Source of the DNA: Lineus longissimus
Taxonomy: Eukaryota > Nemertea > Pilidiophora > Heteronemertea > Lineidae
Direction: 5' to 3'
Assembly: GCF_910592395.1 (NCBI RefSeq)
Contig: NC_088317.1
Coordinates: forward strand, 4,838,001 to 4,902,000
Length of the DNA stretch: 64,000 bases
Shown: positions 10,836 through 22,570 of the stretch, in pieces
Layout of the letters: each line of letters begins with the position of its first letter
Numbering within the stretch: position 1 is the stretch's first letter
Program-made: the position numbers and the translations under genes
Notes under the pieces: generated by a model
Seen by the model: only the letters and a program-made list of their open reading frames with translations
The model's database searches: none
Told to the model about the DNA's origin: nothing

Positions 10836-11455
10836 CATGACGTCCAGCTATTACAGCCATCGAATCAATACGTGATTCAGAATGACCGCGTGAGTCCACT
10901 TGAAGTTGACAGCGGTGAGAAAGAATAGACGCTAGCCTGTGAGGCGACTTCGACCTACGTCTTGGTCAGAAGAAAATATATTGTATGAAATGAAAAAAAT
11001 AGCGTTCTGAGAACTGACAAGCAATTCTGGTACAGTAGTGAATGCACATGTACATGTACATGTACCTATAGTCCATTCGTAAATGTAATGTCCACATCGT
11101 TTGGGGCTCTGGAGGGCGAACCACGCGTCGGATTTCTTTGAGGTTTGGTTTATATTGATCCTTGTCTCAAAGGCAACACAACACGGGTTTATATTCCAAT
11201 GGTTTGTTGGTTCTTCTAGTTTGTCCTTAAATCTAGCTTTGTTTCATGCAGAAAGCACATGCCCTTATGTATAAAATCGCACATTGATTGTATGAATTGT
11301 ACATAAAACATTAGACATCAGTTTGTTGCATTTGAAATCAAATAAGCGATTATGATTAAAATTAATATTGCTAGTTCTCGTACTCAAAAGTTAGTATGCA
11401 GATATCACTAACTAGGAAATATCAACATGACAGTACGTATGGCTTAATTTGACGC
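10836..11455. other. Non-coding stretch with TACATG run
   Basis: It contains ACATGT/TACATG repeats at 11046-11065 and otherwise unremarkable AT-rich sequence. No gene is seen. Confidence 0.5.
11046..11065. repeat. TACATG microsatellite
   Basis: ACATGTACATGTACATGTAC is a perfect short run of a self-complementary hexamer. The same word occurs at 1622-1636 and elsewhere as isolated units. Confidence 0.9.
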
Positions 11456-11680
11456 TGATGCCCGATCGCATTGTTGATAACATCCTGGCTCATTTATTCG
11501 CCGTCCCTCGATTTCAAACGCGCTAGAACAATGACATGCTAATGATGACGATCGCCAGCGTGAGCTCCAGTCTACATGCTAACCGATGCTAATCATTTAA
11601 CAGCTTTGTTTTTCAATTAACGAAAGCTAGCCAGATTTACTGAGCATTAGCGCCTATTAATGGTTTTACGTCATGCTGGC
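11456..11680. promoter_or_regulatory. Candidate conserved regulatory block
   Basis: Dense homeodomain/POU-like words (GCTAATGATGACGATCG, GATGCTAATCATTTAACAG, CTATTAATGG) alternate with Sox-like GCATTGTT and AACAATG words and CpGs. Three ATGCTAA words lie within 60 bp. The base composition and motif density resemble developmental enhancers. This is inference only. Confidence 0.35.
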
Positions 11681-11864
11681 GTTTACTTATTCCTGTCAAG
11701 GACTCGATATGTCTGAATCAGGCGGGGATGATGGACTGAATTGACTATTCGCAAAGACGATGAACATAATGTATGATGCAGCTTTGTTTCAGAGCCGCAT
11801 TGGTAAGGAGAGAGCTTGAATGGTTTGTGCTTCGACCTTATACAATTCCGTATAGCTGGCCTCT

Positions 11865-11931
11865 TAGTTATGGAGGGGAAGGGTCTCTCGCTACGGCTCG
11901 AATCGATCACAAGACTTGAGGGTTCGAAACC
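11865..11931 (+). mobile_element. tRNA-like SINE head remnant
   Basis: TAGTTATGGAGG at 11865-11876 fits the pol III A box (TRGYNNARNNGG) with one mismatch. GGTTCGAAACC at 11921-11931 is a full B box inside a T-arm-like GGGTTCGAAACCC dyad. The A-B spacing of 56 bp suits a class II tRNA. No complete cloverleaf folds, so this is more likely a SINE promoter remnant than a tRNA gene. Confidence 0.35.
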
Positions 11932-12442
11932 CATCTAATGTGACTGCCTTACGTCAAAGCAATTAAAATCGATTTGAAGAAAAAACATATAGTGTTTGGT
12001 GTTCAGTGCTTTGGGAGACCTCAATGCATTTTAGTTTTGTTATTGTTGGGGAATACCATTTGGCGATATCTTTGACATGTGGAACCTGTTGAGGTAGACA
12101 CTTTCACAACATAAAAAAACGTGATAGGATGACAGTAACGGAGGAATGTGACATTTCCAAGCTATAGATCAAAAGTAAGCCCCGGCGAAATGACTTGTGG
12201 TTTGTCTGGTGCTACTGGTGGTGCCTAGCATATAATGAAGATTGTAAGCCAATATTGTACATTTTAAAAATCAGCCGCATTTTTTCACTGCCTCTCCATT
12301 AGGTAATGCTTAAATCGACCAGGCTATGCCGCAATGTTGCCTGGCCTGTATGTCTTTAACCACAATCTTGAGATCCCCTACCGTACCCACACCACACGGC
12401 AAAAGTGAAGATTGTGCTATATAATAAAACATCGTATGTGAT
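11932..12442. other. Non-coding stretch, possibly SINE body
   Basis: This is sequence downstream of the pol III-like boxes. No recognisable 3' tail or target-site duplication was identified, and no gene is seen. Confidence 0.4.
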
Positions 12443-12740
12443 GCAAAGGCGCTTTATAGGCGGTGTGATTTTTGATTTATGTGGATATTTCCGGAATAGG
12501 CTAGATAAAATGGTCTCTACATTACATTGCTGGCGTTTTTCAACTCTGTGATGTTTTTATGCACCGACACAGCAATATTGGGATTCCTTCCATACCTACA
12601 TCAGTGTAGATTATGGTAAAACTACTTCTTTGAGGCAGCGGCGTTTTATATACGGCGTGTGGGCGATCTTTAATGTCTGGGTAATTTCCGAAAAAGCCTA
12701 GATAAAATGGCTTCAGTGTTTCTCTGGTTGTGTTTTGCAC
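12443..12740. repeat. Diverged tandem duplication, 190 bp period
   Basis: GGCGCTTTATAGGCGGTGTG at ~12448 recurs as GGCGTTTTATATACGGCGTG at ~12638. Both lead into a TTTCCG-AA-AGCCTAGATAAAATGG-like segment. About 95 bp is alignable. Confidence 0.65.
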
Positions 12741-13040
12741 GTACATGTATCAGTGCCTAGACGCTTTCCTGGCAAATGATATCACAAATTCAGAGACGAC
12801 GTTTGTTCCACTGAAATATTCTCTAGGAGAAAAAAACAGTCAAATCTCGCAATAGATTATATTTTTAGTTTCTTGTCAGATTTTTAATAGGCAGAGTAGG
12901 TTGAAAGGTTTTAATTCTGTTTTTACAAGTCATGAAGTATGCAAGAACAAGATATGATTCGAACAAAAAACGGTATAATTCATATCGTTACTGCAATATT
13001 TCTGTGCAAGACCACAAACAAAATCCCATAATGTACGCAT
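12741..13040. other. Non-coding stretch, nothing notable
   Basis: AT-rich sequence with homopolymer runs. No feature is supported. Confidence 0.5.
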
Positions 13041-13390
13041 TCGTTGCGCACTGAACATGCAGCCACGAAAAACCGAGTAAGATAACCCAAGTCATCAATT
13101 ACATGATTGTCTTCCCGTCTGTTCCTGACAGCAATCATCCGGCTCAGCTCGCGTGTACCTCCACCAGCCCAGCTCTAATCACAACCCTTGTTTTATCACT
13201 CGTAATGCGCCTGAGACGACTCCAGTTCCGCCCAAGACGTGTCAAATTCGCGCCCGGTCTAATTTTCTGGAAAAGATGACTGCTTTCCGAGATGAGTGAT
13301 TTAAACGCGTCTTGATCGCTTGTCTTTATAAATTGCTGGTGGATTGACTGAATGTGACGCACTATGAGGTGTTCCACTATTGATATACAA
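13041..13390. promoter_or_regulatory. Candidate conserved block with CpGs
   Basis: The GC- and CpG-richer segment 13140-13320 stands out from its surroundings. It includes words such as CGTAATGCGCCTGAGACG and GAGTGATTTAAACGCG. A 77-codon minus-strand frame runs through it without recognisable similarity. It could be an enhancer or a small exon; neither is established. Confidence 0.25.
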
Positions 13391-13548
13391 GGTTAATTCT
13401 CATATGTTTCTAAGCAGCGTTCGATGCCCGTGAGGACCGTGAAAAGCAGCAATATGTCCAGGAATCAGAAGCTACCAAGCAACTCATAACATCAGGCACT
13501 ATCTGGCTCTTAAAACTTGATTAATTTGTTCTCGTCCTGACTTGAAAA

Positions 13549-14090
13549 GAACATACCATAATCGAATCGGCATCTATCATTAGGCCATGGCCACCTATTA
13601 CTATTAACGAGGGCCATGCTGGTTAAAATCGGAGTTCCTACAACAACTGTCCTCTTTTTTTTCAAAATCTGCTTTGTCTCTGATTAGAAACAGACCCTCC
13701 GCTCGATGATCTATCAGAGAGATATCATCGATGGTCGCCATCACAGCTATAGGACGGCGAAACGGGTATTAGATAGTTCCTGGCCAGCAAAGAAGTTTTC
13801 TAACCAACAACGACGTTTGCCAGTGCCTGCTCTAATCTCAGAAATCTAGTTTCAACTACACATATACTGTCCCTCCCCGCCCAGAACCAGAGCACACCCT
13901 TGGATCGATCTATCACTGGGGCTGGTGACCACAATCGTTGAGGGCCAAAAACTGGTGATGTTCCTCAAGTACTCTCATTTCAATCCTATGCTCCTCTCTC
14001 CGAGGCTTGAAACAGAACATAGCCTCGGCTCGATATCTATCAGTGGGCTATTATTGATGGCCGCAATCATAATGATTTTCCCCGAGACAT
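13549..14090. repeat. Old tandem repeat, four diverged copies
   Basis: Copies anchored at 13549, 13687, 13881 and 14008 share a GAAACAGAxCxTxxxCTCGAT-CTATCA-like core, followed by a TTGATGGCCGCAATCA-like segment and preceded by a pyrimidine-rich TCCTCTC segment. Spacings vary (138, 194, 127 bp), so indels have accumulated. Confidence 0.5.
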
Positions 14091-15040
14091 CAGCCGCATG
14101 AATAAATGCATGAACAGTCATTAAAATGACAATACTCGCCGCTTACACGTATATTTGGAACGCCAAGCAAGGGATGCTGATTACGTTTGCTATCGGGGTA
14201 TCTTGGTGGTTCCCATAATGGGAAGAGGTGGCTTGAATGCATATTTTAGTCTTAGGTTAGGGAGATAAGGGGCAGGTCTAGTTTGAATGTGGATGATGTT
14301 ATCCAACATATCACAGGGGACTCAATTCCATTAGGAAAATACCAGAGAGAGCAGCCAATGAGAGATGCTTTTTTAAATTCGCTCTGTCTTACGTGACCGT
14401 AGACAATTTCTTGCAGGCAATTCTTATGTGATAGCCTGCGGGAATATCATTATTGTCACGAGAGACTGCTATTGAGGATGACATCAAACAATGGTTGGTC
14501 GTTAATGTATTTGCATTTTACCTTTTGGAAAACTAAGAAAAGCATAATAGAGTTGTCAGCTATCCGCAACTTGTCAAATATACCAGCAAAAATATGTAAG
14601 ACGAGGTAAATGTAGTGTCTGTGTGAGACGTAGCCTATAGTCTAGTTTCACGTACGAAACCAGTGACTTTCGAAATCCAGTTTCGCCATTATCGAATTAT
14701 AGCCCTGAAATAAGGAAAACAATTACACCTTTCCATTATACTGGCTACTTATGGCTTTGTGTTTTAACGACCTTGTGTCATTAAGGACACAATTAATATT
14801 TTCACAATATTAACAAGTTTAATGAATGGATAATGACTGGAAAGGTGACAGGGGCCATATCATGGTACCCGATCACGTCTGGAGTAAGGTTAACGCTTTA
14901 CATAGAGTCGAATTCATTTGACCCGGCTTTCTTCAGAATGGGTCTGAAATTGCTCCGCTTCCGCTATTCACAAGACAACAAGTCAATTCGACTTTGGGTA
15001 TTTTGCTCTCTTGCTCAAAACAAGAAATTAAGCTGTAACT
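14091..15040. other. Non-coding stretch, no gene seen
   Basis: It contains a perfect octamer ATTTGCAT at 14509-14516 about 20 bp from an AACAATGG Sox-like word. A 104-codon plus-strand frame (14833-15147) runs into the next repeat and has no coding character. Confidence 0.4.
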
Positions 15041-15640
15041 TTACCATGAATCTCTCACCGACACACTTCCATGGTGTGCCAAATCAACCAGTCCTGGGGC
15101 CAGCCCCTCAGCCCAGACAATATCACCCTTTAGGCAGCGCTCAGTGATTCGGAACCAACGCTGGTCACTGCGCTGCAGTGTACCATAATCAGCCACACAA
15201 CCCAGGAGCACTCTCTTAGCGAGGCATGTTTTGTGACCTAAACATCGCTACTCGCTTTGTAGTTATTACTACAGGCATGCTCCCTGGTCACCATGGATTG
15301 CTAATTCAGCCAGCTACACATGAACGTTACATCCCAGGCTAAGTCATTCTATCGTGAGCATTGCCTTAAAACTAACCTAACCTATGGTCACTGCAACAAC
15401 TCTGCCATGGTGCACCTACTGAAGCAGCTACACAACTCATGTTATATCACTCTCTTGTAGTCGCGAAGGCACGCTCTGCGAACCTTCCCCTGCCAACTCA
15501 ACCAGCCACACAACTCAGGTTGTGAACCAAACACTGACTTGGCCTGCCAACTCAGCCAAGTAGAAAACCCAGGTAATACATCACTCTCTCACTCTCGAGG
15601 TAGGCATGCTCTGTGAACCTACTCGAGACAATCCAGTCGT
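15041..15640. repeat. Degenerate tandem repeat (CAGCCACACAACCC unit)
   Basis: Five diverged copies are anchored by CAGCCACACAACCCAGG-like words near 15190, 15307, 15425, 15500 and 15551. They are accompanied by CACTCTCTTGTAGTCGCGAGG-like and GGCATGCTCTGTGAACCT-like segments. Period is irregular, about 50-120 bp. Confidence 0.55.
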
Positions 15641-16930
15641 AACCGGAAGACAACTCAACATCTCTTCAAGGATATCATGACTGTTGTCCGGGGGAATGAG
15701 TGTGTGCAGGGAAATTGGTCAATTTGGCTCTTAGTGGTGTTGATACAGGGGCAATGTGACACCAAGAGCATCGACTAAGACTTGCCGGAATGTTCACTGA
15801 AGGGAGGGCGATTTTTTACCACCTATGCGGATGGACGAGCACGTCGATATTTTCGTCAGACGACATGTCATGAGTAACTCACCATAACGTGATCATTTAC
15901 ACTCTTGAAAGCTTAACTTGCAACATAACGTAACAGTCAGAATGTTCCTTGTCCTTGAAATTGAGAAGTATTCAAATTGCTTCAAAAACATTTAAATTGC
16001 TATTGGAATGCTACTTGAAAATATCTCTTGCGATTATGATGTAACAGGCTGTGAAGTAAAAAAATAAAGGATAACTAGTACTTGATATGTCCTTCTCCTG
16101 GCTTATTAAATAAAATGAAGTTTTTCAACACGCAATGGCACATAATTGACAAGCGGTCTGGTATCCTGGTCAGGACACCGTCCAATTTATCAGGGGAACT
16201 CGAGACCCCACAATCAGTACCAAAAGGTGACAATTAAACTTGAAAATGTTATAATTCCGCCCTACATCTCGCCTGAGGTACTGTAGATGGTCGGAGTTGA
16301 CCACTGCGGACAAAGCCATCTGCTCTGCCTAGCAGTGGGTGTTACCCCCAAGATATCAAGCTCGGTCGAGCCCTTTCTTCTCCGGGTTGTCCGCAGACGC
16401 AACCCTGACATCAGGTTGTGTAACATCCTCAATCAACGCGCTGGAAATCGAGAGCCATTGTTAAGTGTGATGTCATGTGACGCTGTCACCCTAGGAATCT
16501 AATAGCCTGCTAGGGTTTTGGGCCCTAATTATGCACCCTGTCGGAAATAATGCCAAAAATATACCAGGGATCTCATCAAAACATCCTACTTCACTGGAAC
16601 AGGGTCGTTTTTCATCCTGTGGCATTTTTAGCGGACACTCGAGTCTCTGTGGAGGTCCAGCCCTTAATCACCTCGGGGTTTTCGCGTGACAGGGGAAAGG
16701 AGAGACCCCTTGTGATATTTCGTGATACCCCTAAAAAGCTTAGTTACTCACACCAGGAAGCTATACACGTCAATCGGATTTCAAATTGATGGAAGTTTGT
16801 TTGAGCTATGTGTTTTCCTCAATCTACAGTGTTGATATCGAGTTGAGTTCTTTTTCTGTCTTTCTCAAAACTTGAAAATAATATATTAGTATAGAATGTG
16901 TTTCAATTGGATTGTTTTTCCAACTCCCAT
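15641..16930. other. Gene-free stretch
   Basis: No exon, RNA or clear repeat is seen. Plus-strand frames of 71 and 79 codons at 16287-16502 and 16550-16789 read through moderately GC-rich sequence but show no domain or splice support. Confidence 0.45.
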
Positions 16931-17101
16931 CGAATTTGTGACGGCCATTTCTACCAAAAAGGGTTAATCAAGAATCTGTGCTTAGATTGCATCAAGCTTG
17001 TGTTTATCACGAATCTTGCTTAAATTGCCATTAAAACGCGTTTACCAAGAATCTTTGCGGTGATTGCCACTAAAATGTGTTAATCAAGAATCTTTGCTTA
17101 G
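16931..17101. repeat. 39 bp minisatellite, ~4.4 copies
   Basis: Units start at 16963, 17002, 17040 and 17079 with GTTTATCAAGAATCTTTGCT-like sequence followed by an ATTGCCATTAAAACG-like segment. A half copy precedes the first. Identity between copies is roughly 75-85%. Confidence 0.75.
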
Positions 17102-18175
17102 AAGTACAACATGCACAACTGCATATCGAACAGCCAATATCGTACTGTGGGTTATTGCTTATAAATGAGACTTTGGACAAAGACTTTCCATGATTTATGT
17201 CAGCTAGGCAATTGTGGTGGTCTACTCGAGCTGCAGCTAGCGTAGTTAGGGAGAAACCACTCCGGGGTGGGAGGTGGAGTAAGCATTGCTATGGGAGAGC
17301 TAGTCAGGGATGCAGTTGGCTCACTGGAACTCTTCCTTCACTACGTCAAGGAGGCTGAATGGGATATAGACATCATCAATCACTGTGATTTGTACTGAAG
17401 TATGGTTGTTATAAACGTAGATTTGACTATGAGGGGCACACAATAAATAAACAGACTAGAACGCAGCACGTCCGCTGAACATTTTGTCTTCATTTTCATA
17501 TGAAATTTTGTAACTAGGACCTTTTTGGTTGTTGCAAAGAACCCACAGACAAAACATTTTCAGCAATAAGCTCGATAATTTGCCGCAGATATGATGTCAA
17601 CATTTTGGTTTCGCTGACTGTCAGCCTGATAGATTCTGCTACGATGTCATTCATGGCAGAAGGACTAATTCTTCTCTCGATCCATCTGGAGCATAACGAG
17701 GTGGAAGGGAAAGATATGTCTTACTTGAGACGACTAACAGGAGGCAAAGACCCAGGAGGGCCACGAAGCCGTTAATGACGATGATGATGATGATGATGAA
17801 AAAAAACCCGCTGCTTTCAATAAACAACTGCATTACTTTGGGTCAAACACCATATTATAGCAAGAACGAAACATTGTTTCGTCTTTTGTTATGTACATGG
17901 TAATGTACATACATTGTACCACATCCTTTCTTACTGAAAGTGGGGCTTTTGTCGTTTGTCGCTATACAGAATGATATTTTCTCATTTTCCATGAAAAGGA
18001 GCATTGAATCTCTCCTGTAAAGAAAACGGGTTGTATTTTATCCACACAATTGCTAGTATTATTCAACTTGTTTGTCTTTAACAATGTTCATGATCTATGT
18101 GACCAACTTGGCTACCAAATGTATCCAGTATATCATGTAACCCCAATCAAGAATTATTCCGAATACTAATCACCT
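17102..18175. other. Non-coding stretch with ATG microsatellite
   Basis: It contains (GAT)n at 17780-17799 followed by an A-run, and a TACATGTA-like patch near 17895-17915. No gene is seen. Confidence 0.5.
17780..17799. repeat. (ATG)n microsatellite
   Basis: About 6.5 perfect units of GAT/ATG run directly into a poly-A stretch. Confidence 0.9.
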
Positions 18176-18320
18176 ATTCATATGTAATTGCTGCTATTGT
18201 TCGCGTGTATTTAGCCTGCGTTAATTAATAAGCCTTTGTACTTTTAATAATGCATAGTTAACGAGTATCTAATTGTCGATATAATAATGCAACAATTATG
18301 AAAGATACATTCGAAAGAAA
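18176..18320. promoter_or_regulatory. Candidate homeodomain/POU/Sox-rich enhancer core
   Basis: About 145 bp contains ATTCATATGTAATTG (POU/homeodomain), CTATTGTTCGC (Sox-like), GTTAATTAATAAG, TTTTAATAATGCAT, CTAATTG and ACAATTATG. The density of TAAT cores mixed with Sox-like words is well above the surrounding sequence. Function is inferred from motifs only. Confidence 0.35.
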
Positions 18321-19200
18321 CTGGGTCATGGCTGAAGACGCCTTTTGTCTTGAAATGCCAACACTATTCGAAATTGGTCTGGATGCGCCAGTTCAGAGGG
18401 TTCAACTTTTTTGCAGGTAATTAGTTGTTGGTAATTAGGTATCATCGCGGATGTTGAAATGGCCAAGGCGTACTGTGATTTATTCGCAGATGTCACTTTC
18501 GCAAAATGTTAGTACGGGCCTCGGCAAGCTAAAAGTGAGTGAACGCGCGCCCCCGCCCGGCGAACCCGTTTCAGTGCATTGGGGCGACTAGAATGATGAA
18601 TGTTTGTGCAAATCTTTTATAGAAATGATTCTTCTTCTTCTTCAGCGTTCAACCTGCCTAAGTACTATAACCTCAGTCCTGTGGCGGAGATGAAGCGGCT
18701 TGTCGCCTGAAGGTCCGGCTGTGTTCCCCACAGCTTTTCTTCGACCTTCGTGTCCTTAGGCCAGAAATGATAATCTTACAGTACTGCTGCGTTTTGTTGT
18801 CCCCCGACTCAGATCTTGATCTTTATCATATTCCTGACAATGTGTATGATACAAAGTCGTCCAAGTAATGACGTGCCAAGACTGTGCTACCCATCAATAT
18901 GGCAAACCATTGCTATTTTGAGGAGCAAGTGAAGATGTAAAATTTCAGCGAGAACAGCGCTTTCATGTAATCATCAATAAATAAATGAATAAATTCTATG
19001 AATTTTTTGCTGACAGTATTAAGCCTCGTGTACATTGATAGGAATGGTCAAATATGATATTAACTTTGATGGGTTTTTTTCCTAGTGTTGAAAGAGCTTA
19101 CTTTGAAATCAAGAGTAAAACGTAGGCCAATGGTCAACATACATATACGCCTTCGACTACTTGTAAACAGAAATGGTGTTATTTCTTTCAAAGCTAAGTT
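18321..19200. other. Non-coding stretch, no gene seen
   Basis: It holds a CpG-rich patch at 18535-18580 and a CTT microsatellite of a few units at 18629-18641. An acceptor-like CTTTTTTGCAG at 18407-18417 is followed directly by GTAATT, leaving no exon. Confidence 0.45.
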
Positions 19201-19270
19201 CATATATCCAACCACGGGTATTTCCTCAGCTGGTAGAGAGTTAACGCGCTGTCCTTCGCGAATGTGATTT
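19201..19270 (+). mobile_element. tRNA-like fragment, probable SINE relic
   Basis: CTCAGCTGGTAGAGAGTTAACGCGCTG-like sequence around 19225-19253 resembles the D-arm and anticodon region of a tRNA (compare the usual CTCAGTGGTAGAGCGC). A matching T-arm is not present, so this is a partial or decayed tRNA-derived element. Confidence 0.3.
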
Positions 19271-20189
19271 TCGCACGCTAGAATACCAAGACCAGCTCTC
19301 TTACGCAGTTCAAATTAGCTTTAATCGAAGGGTAGGGGCAGATTAAACAGCCTAGGTAAATTTTGACGAGAACATTTGTGATTCTAAGCACAATTGAAAG
19401 CCCAAAATTAGCATACAAATTACTGGCAGTGTTTAGTTTATCCCGTAGACAAATAGCTTTTAGAAGGCTTATTTTTCAAATGTGGGCTTGTTGAATGCCT
19501 ACTTTAGAAAAGAGCAAATTTAGATTGGTAAACAAATCGAATAAAACTCGAGAGGAATGCGTCGGGATTAAAATAATAATTTGGGAATTTCCAAATTTCC
19601 TGCCCCTTTTTTTGTTGTTCTCGTCTGAGTGGATATGTGATAGCGTCTCAAGAGATTTTCAGTGTGTAACTGGATAAATGTTTAAGGTCACTTCTGACAA
19701 GTTAACATTTCACATAGAAATATACACTTCCATACTTCAGTCAGCTTACGAGTAGGCCAACAAGTAATCGTAAAGAAATATTTGAAAAGATTTGTTATTT
19801 TGATTACAAATTGCCAATTTTTGGCGAATTCCGCGAAAAACCTCATTTCGCGAAAATACTCATTTCGCGAAAATAAAAATCGGGAAAATATTTTTATTGG
19901 AAAAACTGAAAGATGTTTGATAATCCGTTACAAAGAAATCGTGAAAATTAAAAGGCGCTCAACATGATTTTGTATATTTTTGAAGAAGTCATCTCCATGG
20001 CGTAGAGGGTTAATGATAATGACAGGCTAGCTCCCTGTCAATGAAGAACACCATTGATTAGCGTCCATCTAATGGTCACCTACTAATAACCCTCGCCATT
20101 ACGAAACCAGTAAACCATCACCTATACCAATGTAATTGTTAAATGAACGGGTGGGCTGACTGTGTGACGTCACGGTGTTTGTAAAACAA
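19271..20189. other. Non-coding stretch with TTTCGCGAAA pair
   Basis: Two 17 bp tandem units, each with the palindrome TTTCGCGAAA, lie at 19846-19855 and 19863-19872. No gene is seen. Confidence 0.5.
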
Positions 20190-20530
20190 GAAATACGAAG
20201 TAAGAAATGATACAGAAACGAAATGGAAATGTTTGTGTGTGAAGTAGAATTGTAGCATTGGCGGCACCTATAATGAACTCAAATTGATTGCACCACTGCA
20301 CCAAATGTAGACGGCTATAGCATCTTAAACATATGGGTAAGTACAAATTGGACCATAAAGCCATTTTGTATTTTATGTATTTAACTTCATGGCAAAGCTA
20401 AATGCTGCAGACCAGAAATCGACTTCCAACTTGATAACAATTTTTCGTTCAAAATAAAATCTGCAGACCAGAATCATCATCAGGGACCGATTTCCATTTC
20501 ATTTCAGTTCCATTTCTTATTTCGTATTTC
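20190..20530. mobile_element. MITE-like element with 41 bp inverted arms
   Basis: The left arm 20190-20230 (starting GAAATACGAAGTAAGAAATG) is the reverse complement of the right arm 20490-20530 at 36 of 41 positions. The ~260 bp interior has no open frame of note and carries a small direct repeat of CTGCAGACCAGAA (near 20413 and 20461). Length, long terminal inverted repeats and lack of a gene fit a non-autonomous DNA transposon. No clean target-site duplication was identified, and the superfamily is unknown. Confidence 0.6.
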
Positions 20531-21161
20531 ACCGACGCCCCTATGTGTGACTACCTGGCTAGCGCAGGGGACCAGTCAATATCTGCCTGACTGCATCGAT
20601 AACTAGTCAACCAGCGGGGAGCACAATAGATTAACTGAAGCCGAAATTGCAAAATGGTGCTCGGGTAAAGGAGATATCAATGGATTTGTGCGTACATGCG
20701 AGGCACTGTGGTGATGATGATGGTGTGGCCTTGACATTGCCGGTAGCAAGTCCATTAAAGGCCAGATCACCTGTTCAAAATGTGAAATTTTAACTTGAAT
20801 TTGAGATTTGCAATGTAAATGCGAGCTAAACATGTGAATTTCAACAATGTTGCCAATTTACAATGTCATAGAAACGCTCCCCTACCTGGTTTCATCAGGC
20901 TTGCGAAACTGTTAACTGCACATATTTCTTCAGAGGGCCACTAATTCCCTTTTTTTTCTGACATTTAATTTTGACTTCACTTATTTCAATAACTTATTAG
21001 CCAATGGACATCAATGGAATCATCGCTTTTATTACACAAATCAATTAACATTTATTTTGTGTCCCTTTTTCATTTTCACTCTCATCATTGCAAAAGAACA
21101 AGCTCCTAGAAAGATGGGTGCTAACGAATATATTTACTAAAGTAGGTATTTCTGCCAACAC
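20531..21161. other. Non-coding stretch, nothing notable
   Basis: Short TGATGATGATGG run near 20711. No gene or other element is supported. Confidence 0.5.
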
Positions 21162-21251
21162 CCGAGTTCTGACGAAAAATGGCGATGTCATCCGAGTTCT
21201 GACGAGCCGTCGCGGAAACGTGCGATTTCTCACGAACTGCCCCGATTGCAA
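21162..21251. repeat. 30 bp tandem repeat, three copies
   Basis: CCGAGTTCTGACGA at 21162 and 21192 and GCGATTTCTCACGA at 21222 are spaced exactly 30 bp. Because 30 is a multiple of three, frames stay open on both strands (plus 21088-21273, minus 21045-21251). I read these frames as a by-product of the repeat. Confidence 0.7.
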
Positions 21252-22515
21252 CTCGAGTCATTCCGGAGAATGACCTTAATTAAACAAACCCGAGATTGTT
21301 TCCAGTGCACCAGGCGGAATCATCAACAAACTTAACTAATATTGACTAATTACAGACGAAGAGAACACCGCCTAGAGAAAGGGAGATCGTGTTTTATTTC
21401 TTTAGCTTGGGCTATAATTACTTGAAATATGAGAGCGTTTTGTGAGTTGACCTTTGGGAGTTGTCTGATTGCCTGGAAGACGCTTCCAGGGATACTCCAT
21501 AATCCACACTGTAAAATATGGTTCGAAAGTGGCCCTTTTCGCTATGTGCCATCATCGTCACCAAAAGACCCATTAAATGATAAGGTGTGGTGACGTTTTG
21601 CGGCCGAGGGCCTCTGATCAAGTGTGATTTTGTTCATTTCGAGAGGATAGAGAGAATAGGCAAGAATCACAGTAAGGCAAATAGAAAGTGCATTAGGATA
21701 GTCAAGTTCAATACTTAAAACTGGTCTATTCGCCATTCCAACCGTGTTCTCACCAGTTCTGAAAAAGTCCACCAAAACACAATTTCACAAGACTTGCAAT
21801 TGGTCACATTTATGCATGGACTGGTCATCACTCTGGTCAAAAATAATTTAAATTGCTTTTCCTTTTGAAGTAGGAAATGAATACACCAAAAAAGATTAGC
21901 TTTTATGAAAAGTTAGCTGAATACACATGGCTTTAGCAATTAAAGGTTTCTGCATGCACTCATATCTTTGCCAAGGCTTGTAATGAATGTTCGTCTATCT
22001 GTGACCAGGGTATATTACATTCGCAAGTATCACACAACACATTATAGCACCCACGAAGAAAGACAATTATCAGCTCTATAATACACTAATTGGTCACGCT
22101 TAGTCTCCAGATATGCATGAGTGTCTCCAATAGTTCTAGCCACCCACTGTGATAATAGCATTGTCTCTCTTGACAACTTGATTACGGCACGGAGGGCGAT
22201 AGTTATGGGGGCTTCAGCGTCCATTGTTCTTGCTGGCTACGGCTTATTGGCTCGACGATGGACCCTGCTGTTTCGATTATCAGCAGTACAACACGGATGT
22301 AGCAACCGGCGCTTATACACTTATCAGGATATGAACTTCGGCAAATTAAGATATATGCTTTTAGAACTCATAATGCACCAAAATACCTTTTCCAACCTAT
22401 GTCGAGGCCAAAAAATACAAATTTGATATTTCTGTAGTGTTTCTATCAAAGATGTACATATTCCTCGAACGCTGTAGGTTATAAGTCAAAATTGAGTTAT
22501 CAAAGCCTGTACAGT
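21252..22515. other. Gene-free stretch with a TAAT-rich patch
   Basis: 21270-21370 has enhancer-like words (CTTAATTAAACAAACC, AATATTGACTAATTACAGACG). The rest is ordinary AT-rich sequence. Plus-strand 101-codon frame 22121-22426 and overlapping minus frames show no coding character. Confidence 0.4.
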
Positions 22516-22520
22516 GTTGC

Positions 22521-22531
22521 ATCATCATCAT

Positions 22532-22563
<32 letters not shown>

Positions 22564-22570
22564 TCGTCAT
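22521..22570. repeat. (TCA/TCG)n microsatellite
   Basis: About 16 trinucleotide units: TCA first, then TCG with one GCC interruption. It would encode polySer or polyThr in the spurious frames that cross it. Confidence 0.9.
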
